From Clavelina lepadiformis (lineage: Eukaryota > Chordata > Ascidiacea > Aplousobranchia > Clavelinidae), in the NCBI RefSeq assembly GCF_947623445.1, contig NC_135244.1, forward strand, positions 17,484,860 through 17,548,859: a DNA stretch of 64,000 bases. Direction: 5' to 3'. Positions 22,181 to 35,500 of the stretch are shown piece by piece. Position 1 is the stretch's first letter. Each line of letters begins with the position of its first letter. The notes below the pieces were generated by a model. That model was not told the origin of the DNA, did no database searches, and was given only the letters and a program-made list of their open reading frames with translations. The position numbers and the translations under genes were made by a program.

Positions 22181-25074
22181 TCATATTAATGGTGGCACGT
22201 CTGGGTCATCAACAAAATCTGGAGAATTTTCTGGTTCTTTTATGTCAGGAGTCGCTTTTGATTTTGGAGTTCTGTTTGGTGATTCACGAGCAATGTTCGC
22301 AAGATTATCAGAAAAAGATCGTGCTTCTCTTACTTCCAGTATCTCACGCGGCTTCTCTGGTGTCTCCGTTTCAACTTTTGTTTTCCTGAACATATGTAGG
22401 TTAGGTGTGTTCACGAGAAAGTGTACTTTTTAATACGTTATTTAAAATTTATGGCTATTGAAAACAGAAGCTGTTCTCTTACACACATATTCAAATAACA
22501 CCTATACATCACAACTATACAAAAATATTGTTTGTAGTAAAAATGACAGGTGCCGTTTGAACTTTTGCAGGATTTAAAAGCAGTAAACAAGTGGCACCTA
22601 CTAACATGACGTAGTTTTATTTCATTGAAACATCAAGACATCAAAAAAGTGACAGCACACAAAATCCTTCAAACTTAAACTAAACAGTTCATGTACTGTA
22701 ATTTGTATACACTTAAAGTTCAAACTACGACGTAGTTGACATACCTCTCTACATCTGGTCTTAGTGCAGGTACAGGAGGAGGGTTTAATTTCGGCATGGT
22801 GACGATGAGGTGTCCTGTTATCTGTGAGCGCTGAGCTATGCAGCTGTCTGGTTTAACTTCTTCAAACAATACAAGCTGCAAAACCGAGCCTTTCATAGTG
22901 ACACGGACATACCAGGGCTGGACATCAGCATCTGAATAACAATTTGAACTTGGGTAGTAAAACTATGTAAGCGTTGGCAATTACCATCTGTGACTGTAAT
23001 TGTACAATGTTCCCTGGTCTGTGAATAACAGTTGGAAAAATTACAGCCTAACCATTCGTACAGATTAAGCACCTATTAATGATGTGTCCATGTATTTATA
23101 GCAAGCAACATCTAACACGAAAGCAGAGTCATCTTCAGTTTCAGTCAATTTAAAATCAATTTTAGCTTCATTGACATTCAGTGGTTGGCCTTCCTCATTG
23201 AAGTATCTTCTTTCACGTCTACAACATGTCAATATAACACATTGAAAACACTTAAAGTAGAAAAATAAATATAAACAATGAAATGAAATTGACGACAGGA
23301 CTGAAAGAAAATTTACTTTATCTCTGGTTGTTTAAATTTACTGTCGTGGGTCTTGTCACGGTTTTCCTGGATTTTGTTCTGAATTGAAGTTCTTGTTTCA
23401 GGAGTATAATCTACTTTTTCATTCCAGAATTCCTGGTCTTTTTTCTGTTTTGTTTCTTCATCTTCATCTTCCGAAGGTTCTAAAATGATTTTATTTTATT
23501 CAGTATTGAGTTGACGAGTGTATCCAGTCTATCAAACAGGAGGCAGAATACTGTTGGTTACAATAACACTTACCGTCATTATCTTCGAGTTCAATAGGCT
23601 TATTTTTAGCTTCTTCTTTTTGGAGCGCTCTTTTCTCTAAATATTCATTTTGCTGCGCAACGATTTTTTCCCTGTAAAAAAATAGTTCAAGTTTTTCCAA
23701 AGCAACAGCTTTGGCAAATTTTGTACCAACGTAGCTATTGCAGATTACAGATCTACACTATAAAATTCATTCTATGTCCAAATCTTTGTGTACATGTGTA
23801 AAAGTGAAATCTACTCCTTGCCTGATTGATTTCAGCATTTGCATCGCTTTTATCCTTTCAGATTTTTCGATTTCATGTCCATCTATCCATCGAAGTTGTG
23901 GTAATGTAGCAACAACATACTCTTTATAACCTAATGAATTAAATATCGTGCTAACTTTGATACTAATGCCGGAAACCTCACTTGCACTGACATTTATCAA
24001 CAAGTTTACTAATTAGTGTGAGAGATTATTCCTCCAAATAACTAATCGTAAAATTTCAGAAATATGTTATGTAAATTACACAGAACAAAATGTATTATTA
24101 TTACCATCAAACTGGGTACATGGATTGCCTGTTAGGTATAAATCTTCTAAAAAGATGTTGCCTTTCAAATTTTCAATACTAGTCAATTCACCAATAAAAT
24201 TAACTGTCAGGTCTAATTTCTTCAATGATTCACATGCCTAGAAAAAAATTAGCATGCATTTATGCAACTAAATGATGTTCTGTATCTTTAAACAAGATTA
24301 CATGCATTAGATCTGGAAGTGAAGTTTTCTTTGATTTTTCTTTATTTTTATTATCTAAATATGTTAATGCTAACCTTAAAAAGTTAATAACCATAAAGTT
24401 TTGCATATTTGAAACAAATCCTTTTGGATTTATAAAGCGAACTATTGATTTATTAGCTGGGAATTTTGAAATGAAAAAATTTGTCCTAGGCAAATTGAGT
24501 TTAATAGACGAATAGATAGATATTTAAGTACTATGCTTTTAATTATAATTTAATAAATAACACACACACCCATACATACTGGGCAGTAAGCTCCAATTTA
24601 GTTTTAGCTAGAAGTGTCATTTATTTTTGAGCTATGATGCCAAACATTATTAAAAGTTTGGCAAAACTATAATTGAAATTTCTGAAACCAAAAACAACCT
24701 GAGAAGTAAAGACACTTACTTGCAAATTTTCAATTCTTTCCACATTATTAAGTGCAAGGTTTAAGTATTCTAACTTTTTCAGTCGACCAACATTTTCGAT
24801 TTTACCTACAAAGATATGAAAGGAAACTGCAATCAAGCGACAAAGCTACACATATCAACAGAAAATCAATCAACATGCATAACTTGATAATATAGTTCAC
24901 CTTACCAATCAGGTTATTTTGTAGATAAAGGATTTTTAAATGCCGACACCATTTGTCTAAATGTTCAATTTTTCCTAAGTCCTGCTGATGCAAAGATAAT
25001 TCTTCCAAAGAAAATATTTCACATTCATTATGTTCAGCTCGTTTTCGAACCAATTCTTCTGTTATTCGCACCAT
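22181..25074 (-). CDS. DNAAF11: Dynein axonemal assembly factor 11 (LRRC6, tilB homologue), 431 aa
   Basis: Nine coding exons, in order: 25074-24906, 24805-24720, 24237-24105, 23930-23822, 23671-23574, 23479-23317, 23218-23073, 22931-22745, 22385-22181. The N-terminus is [20 protein letters not shown]. Leucine-rich repeats cover about residues 20-140 ([41 protein letters not shown]). An LRR cap follows ([20 protein letters not shown]), then a Glu/Lys-rich coiled coil, a CS-like (p23) domain in exons 7-8 ([25 protein letters not shown]), and the C-terminal DDPDVPPLI. The protein acts in the cytoplasm in pre-assembly of axonemal dynein arms. Human LRRC6 has 466 aa. Intron 4 needs a GC donor. 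It is head-to-head with the SLC8 gene, about 1.5 kb apart. Confidence 0.93.
23816..23821 (-). other. GC-AG splice donor of DNAAF11 intron 4
   Basis: Exon 4 ends TCAATCAG and the intron begins GCAAGG. Only this cut gives the phase needed by exon 5, yielding [14 protein letters not shown] as in the family. The two nearby GT dinucleotides are in the wrong phase. GC-AG introns are a known minority class, and the AG before GCAAG fits their stronger exon-side consensus. Confidence 0.75.
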
Positions 25075-26588
25075 TTAGATAACAGAGTTTTCATCTCAAA
25101 AAAAGCTTTTCATGTGTAGAAGTTGCACAGCCTACACTGCTCTCAGGCTGTGGACATTCCTATTGCTGCCTTGGATTATATATATTAGTAAGAAATAGTG
25201 ATCAATATTCAAATGACTGTCTATAGTATCTAGGCCTAGACTATCCCATACAAAAAAATTACATCTACAACCTATAGACCACGCCTCCACGGGAACAGTC
25301 ATAATCTAGGTCACTACAGTTTGCAACTTACAAAGCTGAAAAGACTAAAACATGACGTCTAAGAACCCTTGGGCTAGTACCCTGACAGCCTGAAGTGGAG
25401 AAGCCAAGCCTACAGCCGGACTGCAGATTATGGCAATTTTCAGCAAGATCTTGGGTGCGCCAAACAACCAAAATTGACAAATTAGATGCGCAAAAATCCT
25501 CAGAAGCAATGGAAATGCTGTGCACTTAGGTGCGCAATTACACAGTAATGTATACGCTACCGGTACAGTTTGGCTTATTCAGTCTTTAAATAAATTGAAC
25601 ATTAAGTGTACAGAAGTTATGTCCAAACCATTAATTGTAAAATCGCACCTAAGTGTGTCACTGAAGCTTATGAAAAGCAGTATTGAGGGTCCCTATGCCG
25701 AACTCTACAGTCTGTGGGCCTACTGTACCGTACACTACTGCAGTAGGCTAAGCGGCTACGCCCAAGAAAAGCAGATCGAATAAAGACGGCCTAATTTTAA
25801 TTGAAAAGATCATCCTCTTGTGATTTGGTGATAAACAGATAGATTTCTGCAAACATAAATGGTCTAAAACAGGTTAACAAAACTGCATTTTGGGCCTAAC
25901 TAACTTTACTCCCTGATTTTTCAGCCAGATTTAAACCAATGCGCAAACTGTCATTTCGATGTCGTATACGGGGAACTCCCGTTTTACATTTTTTCCCACT
26001 CAGCAAAACGAGAATGTTTTTTTTGTCTATGGAAAGAAAAAAGAAATGGTCATGGTCCAGCGGTATTCTATCATAGTTTGCTGCTCTGCTCTGACACTAC
26101 ACGGAATGCAGAATGCTAAGCATCTTGGGTGAGTTGTAGCTGCAATGGCTTGCGAAAAACGTTGGTAATTGACTATAACATCGGCAAAGAACATTTGCCA
26201 GATGCGTTTGTAAATAGTATGGTAAAGAAAGAATTAAATTAATCAAGTTGATTTTTTTAAGCGTAGGTATGGTAGGCTTAGCCTAGTACAAAGCAATATG
26301 ATATAGGTAAGGGTTTGCAGCTATTGGAAGATAGGATCGGCGCCTTTATTTGAATTACACAATGAAGTGTGTCCTTTTAGGCGGTAGGGTTAGAAGATAC
26401 GAAATGCAAATAGTTAAACTTTGTGAATGACTTTAATAAGGTGATATATTAGGGATAGGTTGAGGTTACTGTGTTCATGTTAACTTTTAGATTGCGATTT
26501 ACTTATTTCAGGTGTTGTTAATTGCTACAGTTAACGACACTGCATAGGTTTAAAGAACGGGAACTTGCTTTTTTTAAATTAGTGCAAC
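25075..26588. other. Head-to-head intergenic region of DNAAF11 and SLC8
   Basis: It probably holds both promoters. On the SLC8 side a non-coding exon could end at 26128 (CTTGG before GTGAGT) and join 26512 (after TTATTTCAG), 77 bases before the ATG. Pieces at 25407-25473 and 25636-25715 are shared with 57166-57250 and 57609-57672. No TATA box is clear. Confidence 0.5.
25407..25715. repeat. Dispersed repeat pieces shared with 57.2-57.7 kb
   Basis: The 31 bases at 25443-25473 (starting GCAAGATCTTGGGTGCGCC) are identical to 57642-57672, with a diverged match continuing upstream. A second piece, 25636-25715 (CGCACCTAAGTGTG, then AAAAGCAGTAT), matches 57166-57250. The pieces are in the opposite order here. 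GCGCACC(T/C)AAG at the boundaries suggests short terminal inverted repeats, so a small MITE-like family is likely. Boundaries are uncertain. Confidence 0.5.
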
Positions 26589-29500
26589 ATGACATCAACT
26601 AATCTAAGTTGCCCGGACTTCAGTGACTTTAAATGCAATTCAGGAATAGTATTGCCGCTTATCAATGAATCCATTTGGAGTATCGAGTTTCGAGCCATCT
26701 TGTATTTGGTTGGATTGTTATGGAGTTTTGTGGCAATCGCATTAGTCGCTGATGCATTCATGTGTGCCATTGAAGTGATCACAAGTCAAACTTCTGAGGT
26801 TATTTTCTGCGCAAAATAAATTAAGTTTTAAAAACAATAATTTTCTATGCATAGGTATAAGGCCTATATATCTGTGTTTTGATAATAATTGTACAACTTA
26901 AATTTTGGCATTGACTACAAGATATAACTGTTGCATTTGTTGTTACTGACATAATATTTTTATTTCAATCTTCAGGTGAAAGTTGCTAGACCAGATAAGG
27001 AAGAAGGATTTGAAATAGTGCAGGTGAGAGTTTGGAATGACACAGTCGCTAATCTCACCTTGATGGCTCTTGGTTCCTCAGCACCAGAGATACTTCTTTC
27101 TATAATTGAAATTCTTGGCAATAATTTCAACGCCGGTGAACTTGGGCCAGGTAGTTTTTGCCAGAAGTTGATTTGTAGATTTTCCTTGACATAATCCAGC
27201 TCTTCGATTTCTTGATGATTTCATATGAACAATTTTCCTCTTAGGAACCATCGTTGGCTCTGCATCATTCAATCTTCTTATTATTGTTGCGGTTTGTGTT
27301 GCTGGAATTCCAAATGGTGACTTTCGACGCATTAAGAGGATAAAAGTTTTTGCTGTGACTGCTGGCTTCTCTATCTTCGCATATGTCTGGCTCTACATTG
27401 TGCTGGTTGCGCATACTGAGAATGAGGTAAGTATCAATTTCATTATTTCTTTGTCCACTTTATTTCAGTCTTGCTTTATTAGTCTTCACTGGCCTGATAC
27501 CTACCTTGCCTGGTTTTCTTTCTGTAAATATTACAATAATTCAGAATTATATATATACAATAGCACTTTACCACAACTCCTTTATATACAACACTTATTT
27601 GTTTTAGGTAAATGCATTTCTGAAATTTGTCTCTTGAAATTAAATAACTGCAAAGGCTGGCTACTTATATTACACGTTATGCATATAACGATAACATGCA
27701 TAGTATCATATATATCGCCTAGTATTTGCTTTATACCACAATCTATATAATCTGGTAAGCATGCGAGTAGTTGCCATTTCCTACATGTATTTATATCAAT
27801 TATAATTAATATGACTTTTCAGATTGAATTATGGGAGGCCGCAGTGACTTTTGGATTTTTTCCGGTTTTGGTCATAATTGCCTTTGTTGCAGACAAAGAG
27901 TATTGCTGTGGGGCAAAAGTGAAAGACCAGCGATTGGAAATTGGTATGAAAAGTTGTTTTATAATTTCACCACTCACTAAGACTGCACTTTTTCCCCAAG
28001 TCGTTTACATTTTTCTTTTCTGACACATTGCTGTGTATATGGTTTTATTTATACATGGGTATGGGTGGGTTACTTTGCATGTGATGAAGTTTTGGTATGT
28101 TACAGCAAAGCACAGTGTTGGCCGATTCAGAAGTAAGTTTATCACCTAATGGCAATTCCATTGGTACTAGTGATCATATCCTGCGTCAAACATGCCTTTA
28201 TGTTGTTTACATGAGCTTTTTAAGATTTTGTTTATTTAAAATTTGTTTTGAAAACGTCAGTGACTAATTTTTTTGCTATCTGAGCTGGATTTACACATGT
28301 AGCATGTAACGGTTGATAAATTAGTACCTGTATAACAAAATACATCAGAAATTGATTGATTTAAATTTTGATTTTTTGTCTACTGCGGTGACCAGTGTTA
28401 TAAAGCATGTAGAAAAAAAGGCGTAAGGTTTTCTTAAACTTAACTTTAGATTTTCTTTATGTATATATAATTATATATATGCATATGTTACATATGTATA
28501 TATATTGTACATACATATTTTTCGGTATATATTGGATCTTTACATCGACAAATCAGTGACACTGTAGGCTATCAGTTTTTTGCAGCAATTTGGCTCGTTA
28601 ATGCAACCATTTATTAATATTCTATGTGCAGCCATTAAGAAATGGTTTTTGAATTTTATTGTTGATAATAACTGAGCTGCAGTGAATTTTTAAAGTTGGT
28701 TTGCAATTTTAGAATTAGGAGATGTTGCTGAGGATACTGCGCTGATGAAGAGGCCAAAAACCGAGCAAGAAAAAATGAAAGACATTGTGCAAACCTTCAT
28801 GAAATCACTTGACAAGCCAGAAAAATTAAGCGAAGAAGATGCCTCCAACATAGCTGCTTTAAAAATGCAGGTACTTTTGCACAAAGCACTCTGCTATGGA
28901 CGTTGAGTTCTATGGAGCAGTTCTATGCAGAATGTCACTGTTCCTACTCATCGTTTTGTGACCATTTCCAATACGTAAGAGGATGTTGCTCGTTAAGTGA
29001 CAGTTTTATCATCGTCACATTATGTCAGTTTGTGTATCATGATTGACATTTCCAGTTTATCAATAAATAGATTAGGGGTTAAGCTTTCCCGGGAGAATAA
29101 AATGAGGCCCTAATATAATGAAGAATGAATTTTTCATACCTTTAATCAAAATACATTTTTCTGAATTTATATTCTGTAACACCTTCATCATTAAGTAATT
29201 TAATTTATTTTATAATTTAACGTTTCTTAGAAATAATGCTGTAATCAGATTTAGCCCTTACTTCTGTCAGCACCAATGTATTTGTCATGATAGTTTTTAT
29301 TTTTGTGGAATCACTCACGCAGCGAAAGTACTCAAATATTTTCTAGGTGTCTAAGCATTATTAGTTATTCAAAAAGCTTTGTTGCAATTTTTACAGGAAG
29401 AACAACAACACAGTCGCGCCTGGTACAGGGTCCGTGCATCAAGAGATCTATTTGCTGGACAGAGAATCAACCCTCACTTGAGTGACAATCTTCAAAAGGT

Positions 29501-32500
29501 AAGAAGTTCACTTAAGCTGTCAGATGATTAATGTTGTTTTGTACTTGCAAGATTGTACAAGTCATAAACTTTACCAGTGATTACACTGGAAAATTATATT
29601 TGTGGTCGACTGTGTTTTGAATGTTGCTGAATATGTAAGTGTATGGTTTTTACATGATTACTGGTAATTTTATTTTTGTTGTTATGCTGACCAAGTTTGC
29701 TTATTATGAACAACAGTTTATGTATTTGCATATTCTACATTTTGCAATATTTCTTTTTACTAAGTTTAGAATGTAATATGGTTTAATGTATTTGGATAAA
29801 AAAGCAGAATGTTACTCATGACTTTTATCGAACAACTTATTTTCTTTTACTACTTAATTCGAATTAAAAACATTTTGGCTAACATTTCTGACGATACGAT
29901 GTGGATGGTGCCATGTCAACCTATTCTGGCTACCTTCCTTGTGCATGATAACTCAAGCAGGAGTGGATTCATTTTAATTTTTAGGATAACGAAGCACATA
30001 CATCATCATCAGATTAATTTCACGATTACTTTTGGTTAATTTATTATGTGCATGACAATGCAAACGTTTATGGGCTGGTTTTGAATAATTTGCCTGCAAT
30101 GTGCTGTTAATCGAATTAGTCTTGAGTTAACTGAAACCACAAAGTCCACTGCATTTAATCATACCTGCAAAAATGGGCCCAAATAAAAGTTTGAGTCGCA
30201 TATAGTAGGTTTCTGTAATAGTGGTTAGCGCAGACTTAAATATAGATACTGGTCATATAATTTAGATAAATTAGGGCTACAGAATTTAATTTGCATTGAC
30301 CCGATGTGGCAATTTTCAGCAACCCTGTATAAAGATGGTTGCTGGCTATCATTAAAAACATGATTTAGACTTTAAGATACTCAGATGGAGCTTGTCATTG
30401 TTTAAAGAATCTCATTATATCCATTTTAAATACAGCTTAAGACTCATAAATACTATTTAAAATAATTTTCAAAGCAATTGTAGAAGGTTGTATTTGATGT
30501 AGGCGTATCGCAAAGCTCATTGTATTTGCATTCTTTCATTTACTCACTTATTATTTTTATAATATTCTGCTGATATGAAAGTAAACCTTGTTCTTAATTA
30601 AATAAATGCAAACGAAACAAGTGAAATCTAGATTGCACAACGCTCTATTGCAAGATACAAAACGGTGTTTAGTTGATAAATTTGCAATTGAGAGAAGAAT
30701 GCAAAGATTTTCCGTCTTATGCGTACAACCATTTACTGTGTATGTGTTGACCCATGAATTGCATGCGATTTCTGCACGTATCATGATATACTTATTTTGG
30801 CAATATCGGCACTGCATCGTAATTGTTTTCTGATGCACTATTTAGTTAGTACAAATTCTCCTGCAATAGTTAGCCTAAATTCCTGCCTGTTCTGAAGCAA
30901 TCAACACTCGGTTTTAATTCCAACAGGTGCTTGACGGGGAATCATCTTCACAGGTTTGCATATCTTTATTTATTGATTACCTTACGATAATTATATTAAA
31001 ACATGCAATATGCGCATGGTCCACGGGCTTAACGGCTATAGAATGTCGCATGATCGGATCATTTAATAAATGTCAAATCAAACAATTGGCAGCACCCAGA
31101 CTTTTTTGTTTCATGTAAGTTGTGTTTATCGGCATAAATTCGTGTAAGCATCTTACAGTCATCTTCAATTCGACGGTTCTATACTCTTAAATAATTTAAA
31201 GCAAAAATATTTTACCACCTTTAGTAAACAAAGCCAAGCCTCGTAGCGCGTCAAGTGTTCAGTTAGTGAACAAAGTTTTATTCGGTTAATCGTGACCATT
31301 GTTTATTCTAGTATCGAACTTATATTTACTTTTACTTAAACAAACGACTTTACCTGGTTATGCATTTTGTAAGAAATGCGCCGTTATGCTTGATTAGTTA
31401 CCTTACCTAGTATGCCTGCTTGCCGTTAAAATGGCTCGACAGCGTCATGGTTTCATTTTCATTGTGTAGTTGTCACTGGGTGCAAACAGCACTTGAACAT
31501 GGCAAAGCCGAGGCTATCCAAGCATCACTGATCATCTTATTAATTATCAGCACCATTTTAATTGCCTTAGTTAAGAAACCAGGGTGTTTGCACTTCGCAG
31601 TACTAATATATACATCTAATGCAGCAGTTCCGGTCGCTAGATTAGAATAAACATGCATGTTATTTTCCTTGAAAGCCTTCTGCAACAAATGCATGCTTTG
31701 ATGCGCTTAATTACTAACGCCATGCCTATAATGTTCATTACTAACACGATATGACTTTCGGCATTTCTCAACGTTTAGTATTACTTGTAACGGCCCACCG
31801 TTAACATACGTTTTGTTCCTTCTTAGTGAACCTATATACTGTATAATGATGTCATAAGCTATACTTAAATATTACTTCGCTTATGGTGGCAATACGATAA
31901 CCGTATCACGTGATAAAGGTTTAAATTATGTCAAACTCAGTAATACAGGTAATGGCAACGATTTCAGTAATTTCAACCTGAAAGAAATATATTGGCACGA
32001 TAACCTCATGTATAAGAGGTCAAAATACGTTTAGCTGCACGACACCACTGGATTTGAAAATGGAGCTGTCGGGCTATCGCCGCAGCATCGTCTTGAACTG
32101 AACGGAATTCTAGGAACGCCAATCAAGCTTACTTCTGAAATCGAATTCGACGCCGTTTCTTGCTCGGTCATGGAAAATTGTGGTACCGTCAAAATAAGTG
32201 TAGTGCGTCGTGGAGACCTGTCAATGCCAGCCAGCGTTGGGTGGGTATATCGGAATTGGTTTCGGTTTGCTTTTGTTTGACTGTGGAGGTTGGGTAATCG
32301 AACCGAGGTGTATTTAGTTGGGCGTGCAAGACAAACAGTTTCGCCCAATAAGTAACTAAGAAAAGTGACGAAATTTTGTGAGAAGCTAACACACACCACA
32401 ATGAACGTTAAATGGCAACGACCTTTTTGTATTTCATTAAGCTGACACATAAAGTTTAAAAGAAAGCTCTTCTCATTCTTGTGTAATTTACGATAGAATT

Positions 32501-35500
32501 TACTCCCGTCACAAGGCCTGTGAAATACGTTACTAGCAACATGCTGGTTGATATAGTGTTTGCATTTTACGAAATTTACCGCAAGTTGGTTTAGCCGTAA
32601 GCATTACGCGAGATGGTTACGTGACCTAAGAAGCCTTTTGTGGCTCACTAAGGTTTCAAAAATTTGTAGATCCTAGTTTCATCAGCAAGATCGGAAGAGT
32701 TATTTTGTGCGCCAATCTTTATGTCCATCGTCCAACGAAACTCTTTACCCTGGTCATGAGAGGTTTGGAGGCGAAAATATAAATCATGCATTTTTAATAT
32801 TTGCAGGTTTGAAACCATAGACGGGACAGCGACAGCATCTGACGACTACGTTGCCGTAAAAGACGTTTTGATATTTGAACCCAAGGTTTGTGTGGCAATA
32901 ATCTTTCAAATTTTTAAAACAACTTTATTGCGCAGTTCTGTATAAGTATGCTCTACTGCATATTCAATTTTCACAAATTTGTTGTTTGATAAACAGCTTG
33001 CTTTTGTGCAACTTAGGTAAGACTTGAGCATAGAATTGGTTTATTATTTTTTGAGCTGTATACCCATTGCTGAGATTATAAAGCCTAATGAGTCGGTTGA
33101 AACAGTTTCTCTGAAGCGAATCAAGTTCTTCGAATTTTCCGGTGAACGCAATGAACCGTTTCATGGTACTTTCAGCAAGGTTTCTATTTTCACAAACAGC
33201 ATTTTCATCCCAACACTGCTGCTTTCAGAGCATTGTAGAAGGATTGTAGATATTTGTAAGGAAAATTAATAGCAATCTTTCGTTGTCTGTACTTATGACA
33301 CTATACAATGATTACTTCAATGGAAATTGGTTTTCCTAATCAAAGAATCTACAGGCTTGTTATTAAATTGTTCAACGCAATTTTATTAGATCTGAGTAGG
33401 GCATATTTCCAGAAATGGAGATTGAAGCTATGCAGATCTAAATTGACGTTGGCAACCTTTCAATAGTTCCATCCGATAGAGAAGCAAAATATGAACTAAA
33501 AGCTACAATACAGTCAAGAAGCCCGTGACCTGTCCTGTCCCCATACATTCACTGCGCAAAAAATTTTCTTTTCAAGGCACGCTCATAAAAAATTGTCTGG
33601 TGGGTTCAGGCTGGGCCTGCTACTGTACTTTCACTGTAGAACTCTTGCCCTTGGTGCATTTCACTGCTGAGTACTGCGCACCTGTCTGATGTCGTTGTAC
33701 ACACGTCTCCACCATTCGACAATTTCATGAATGGTGCCTTCCGCGACTGGACCCCTGTGTCCCACACCATTGGGGAGGAGATTGCTCCACTCTAAACATT
33801 TTCCCTCAGAAAAAAATCTTTCCGCCGCTTAATCCGAAACCCATTTGTCCCGGCCTAACTGCCATTGTTAGAATGCGCTGACAACTCAGTCATCAGTGCA
33901 ACCTATTGGCCGGATATGCAGTGGAATACGGAGTGCCAGGAAAACTCTGCTAGACTTCGCAATTTTATCCCCAGCGCCGGCCAATTCCACTCAGCTCTCC
34001 ACAAACCGGGAGCGGTTCACTGCCTCTTGTGAGTGTGATTCATTTCATGTCATGTTCGATTGTTCCATCTACCGTGCCCCACGTGGAGCACACGGTCGGC
34101 GTGTTGTAGATGACAACACGACCCAGTGGCTGCTCGGTTCTTGCCTCGACATAACTTTCAATGTGGCCAAGGAACGATGTTTTTCAAACAACGACAAGAG
34201 TCAAATTTCGTTTATTTTATTTTTTGTCGTTTTCTGTATAGAACTTAAATTTCTAATGCGTTAAGCTTGAAATTTCGATTTGTAAAGGTTCGTTTCAAAA
34301 ACAAACTACAGTAGTATGATTCAAAACAACAGCTTGTGAAACAAATGGAAAAACAATTCTTTCTTCAAAAACAACCCTTAAACTTTCTCTCTTCACACGC
34401 ACATAAACATCATTAATAATTTCATTTTTATGTGCTTCCAGGAAACAAAAAAATACATCGAGATCGAAATTATTGACGACAATGTGTGGGAACCGGACGA
34501 GACCTTCTTTGTCAAACTTTCGAAAGTCGACTCCCACAACGGAGTCGACGACGATTACGTTACCCTCGGACACAAGATCATCAACCAAGTGACTATCATA
34601 AACGACGATGGTGAGTTAATTATTGAATAGAAGCGGTTCACTCGGCTAACTTTGTGCTTGATTAATGGTCATATATTATGTTATACATTAAGCCAACCTT
34701 AGGGGTTTAAGGCATAGATAAGGTAGGAATGTAGGTGATCAAACGTATAACAAAATGTTGAAGTGTTTATAAAAACGTTAGGTTTTTTACTCCGACCTTC
34801 AAAAGTGCGGTTAAGGGCTTAAAAAGCCAGCTATAAGCCTACAGGAATTATACGATAATTTCCATTGCGAGCCCACGTTTAACATATTTTCACTTTATAC
34901 TTTGTTAACTTTGTTGTGATTATGAATTTAAGATCATTTCAGGGTCGAATTTAACGTAAGGACCGAAGCCATTTGGACCTGATCTTAGCTTGGTAAAGCA
35001 AATAGCAAATATCGACCCTGTAATAGAATCGTTTGCCCTAAATTGTTGACGTTCTGAACGTCATGTCGTAATCGATTTTGCGATATCGTATCACTTAAAT
35101 ATTTGGTGACCTTCAATTTTAATTAAACGCTCGATTTATTCATGAATCGCCGTTTGTTCCTCACCAAATCTGTCAGTTACTAACATGTAGCGAAACAACG
35201 CAATTTTGTTAGTGATATTTTGCGCTTAATAATTTACATATGGTATTTTTATAATTGGTTACTACTTGTGATTGAAGCGATGTTGCGATAACATTTTCTC
35301 CGCATACCGGTACATAACCGTTAACTTGTTAAACGAACCAACCTACTGTTTGCACATAGTTTACTCTGAGTAAAAGCAACAAAGCTAACCATTGGCTACG
35401 AATATTTACTTTATAAAAGTTACGACTCCTACAATGTCTTTAATCTACAACCGGTGTTTCTACGAAGTCTGTTCAACAGAAAATCGAAGTTTATGGTTTT

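Noticed and set aside
22189-22433. Plus-strand open frames over the last DNAAF11 exon
   Set aside because: They are shadows of the minus-strand coding exon.
29809-30039. Open frame in an SLC8 intron
   Set aside because: AT-rich, no motifs, and out of place with the phase of neighbouring exons.
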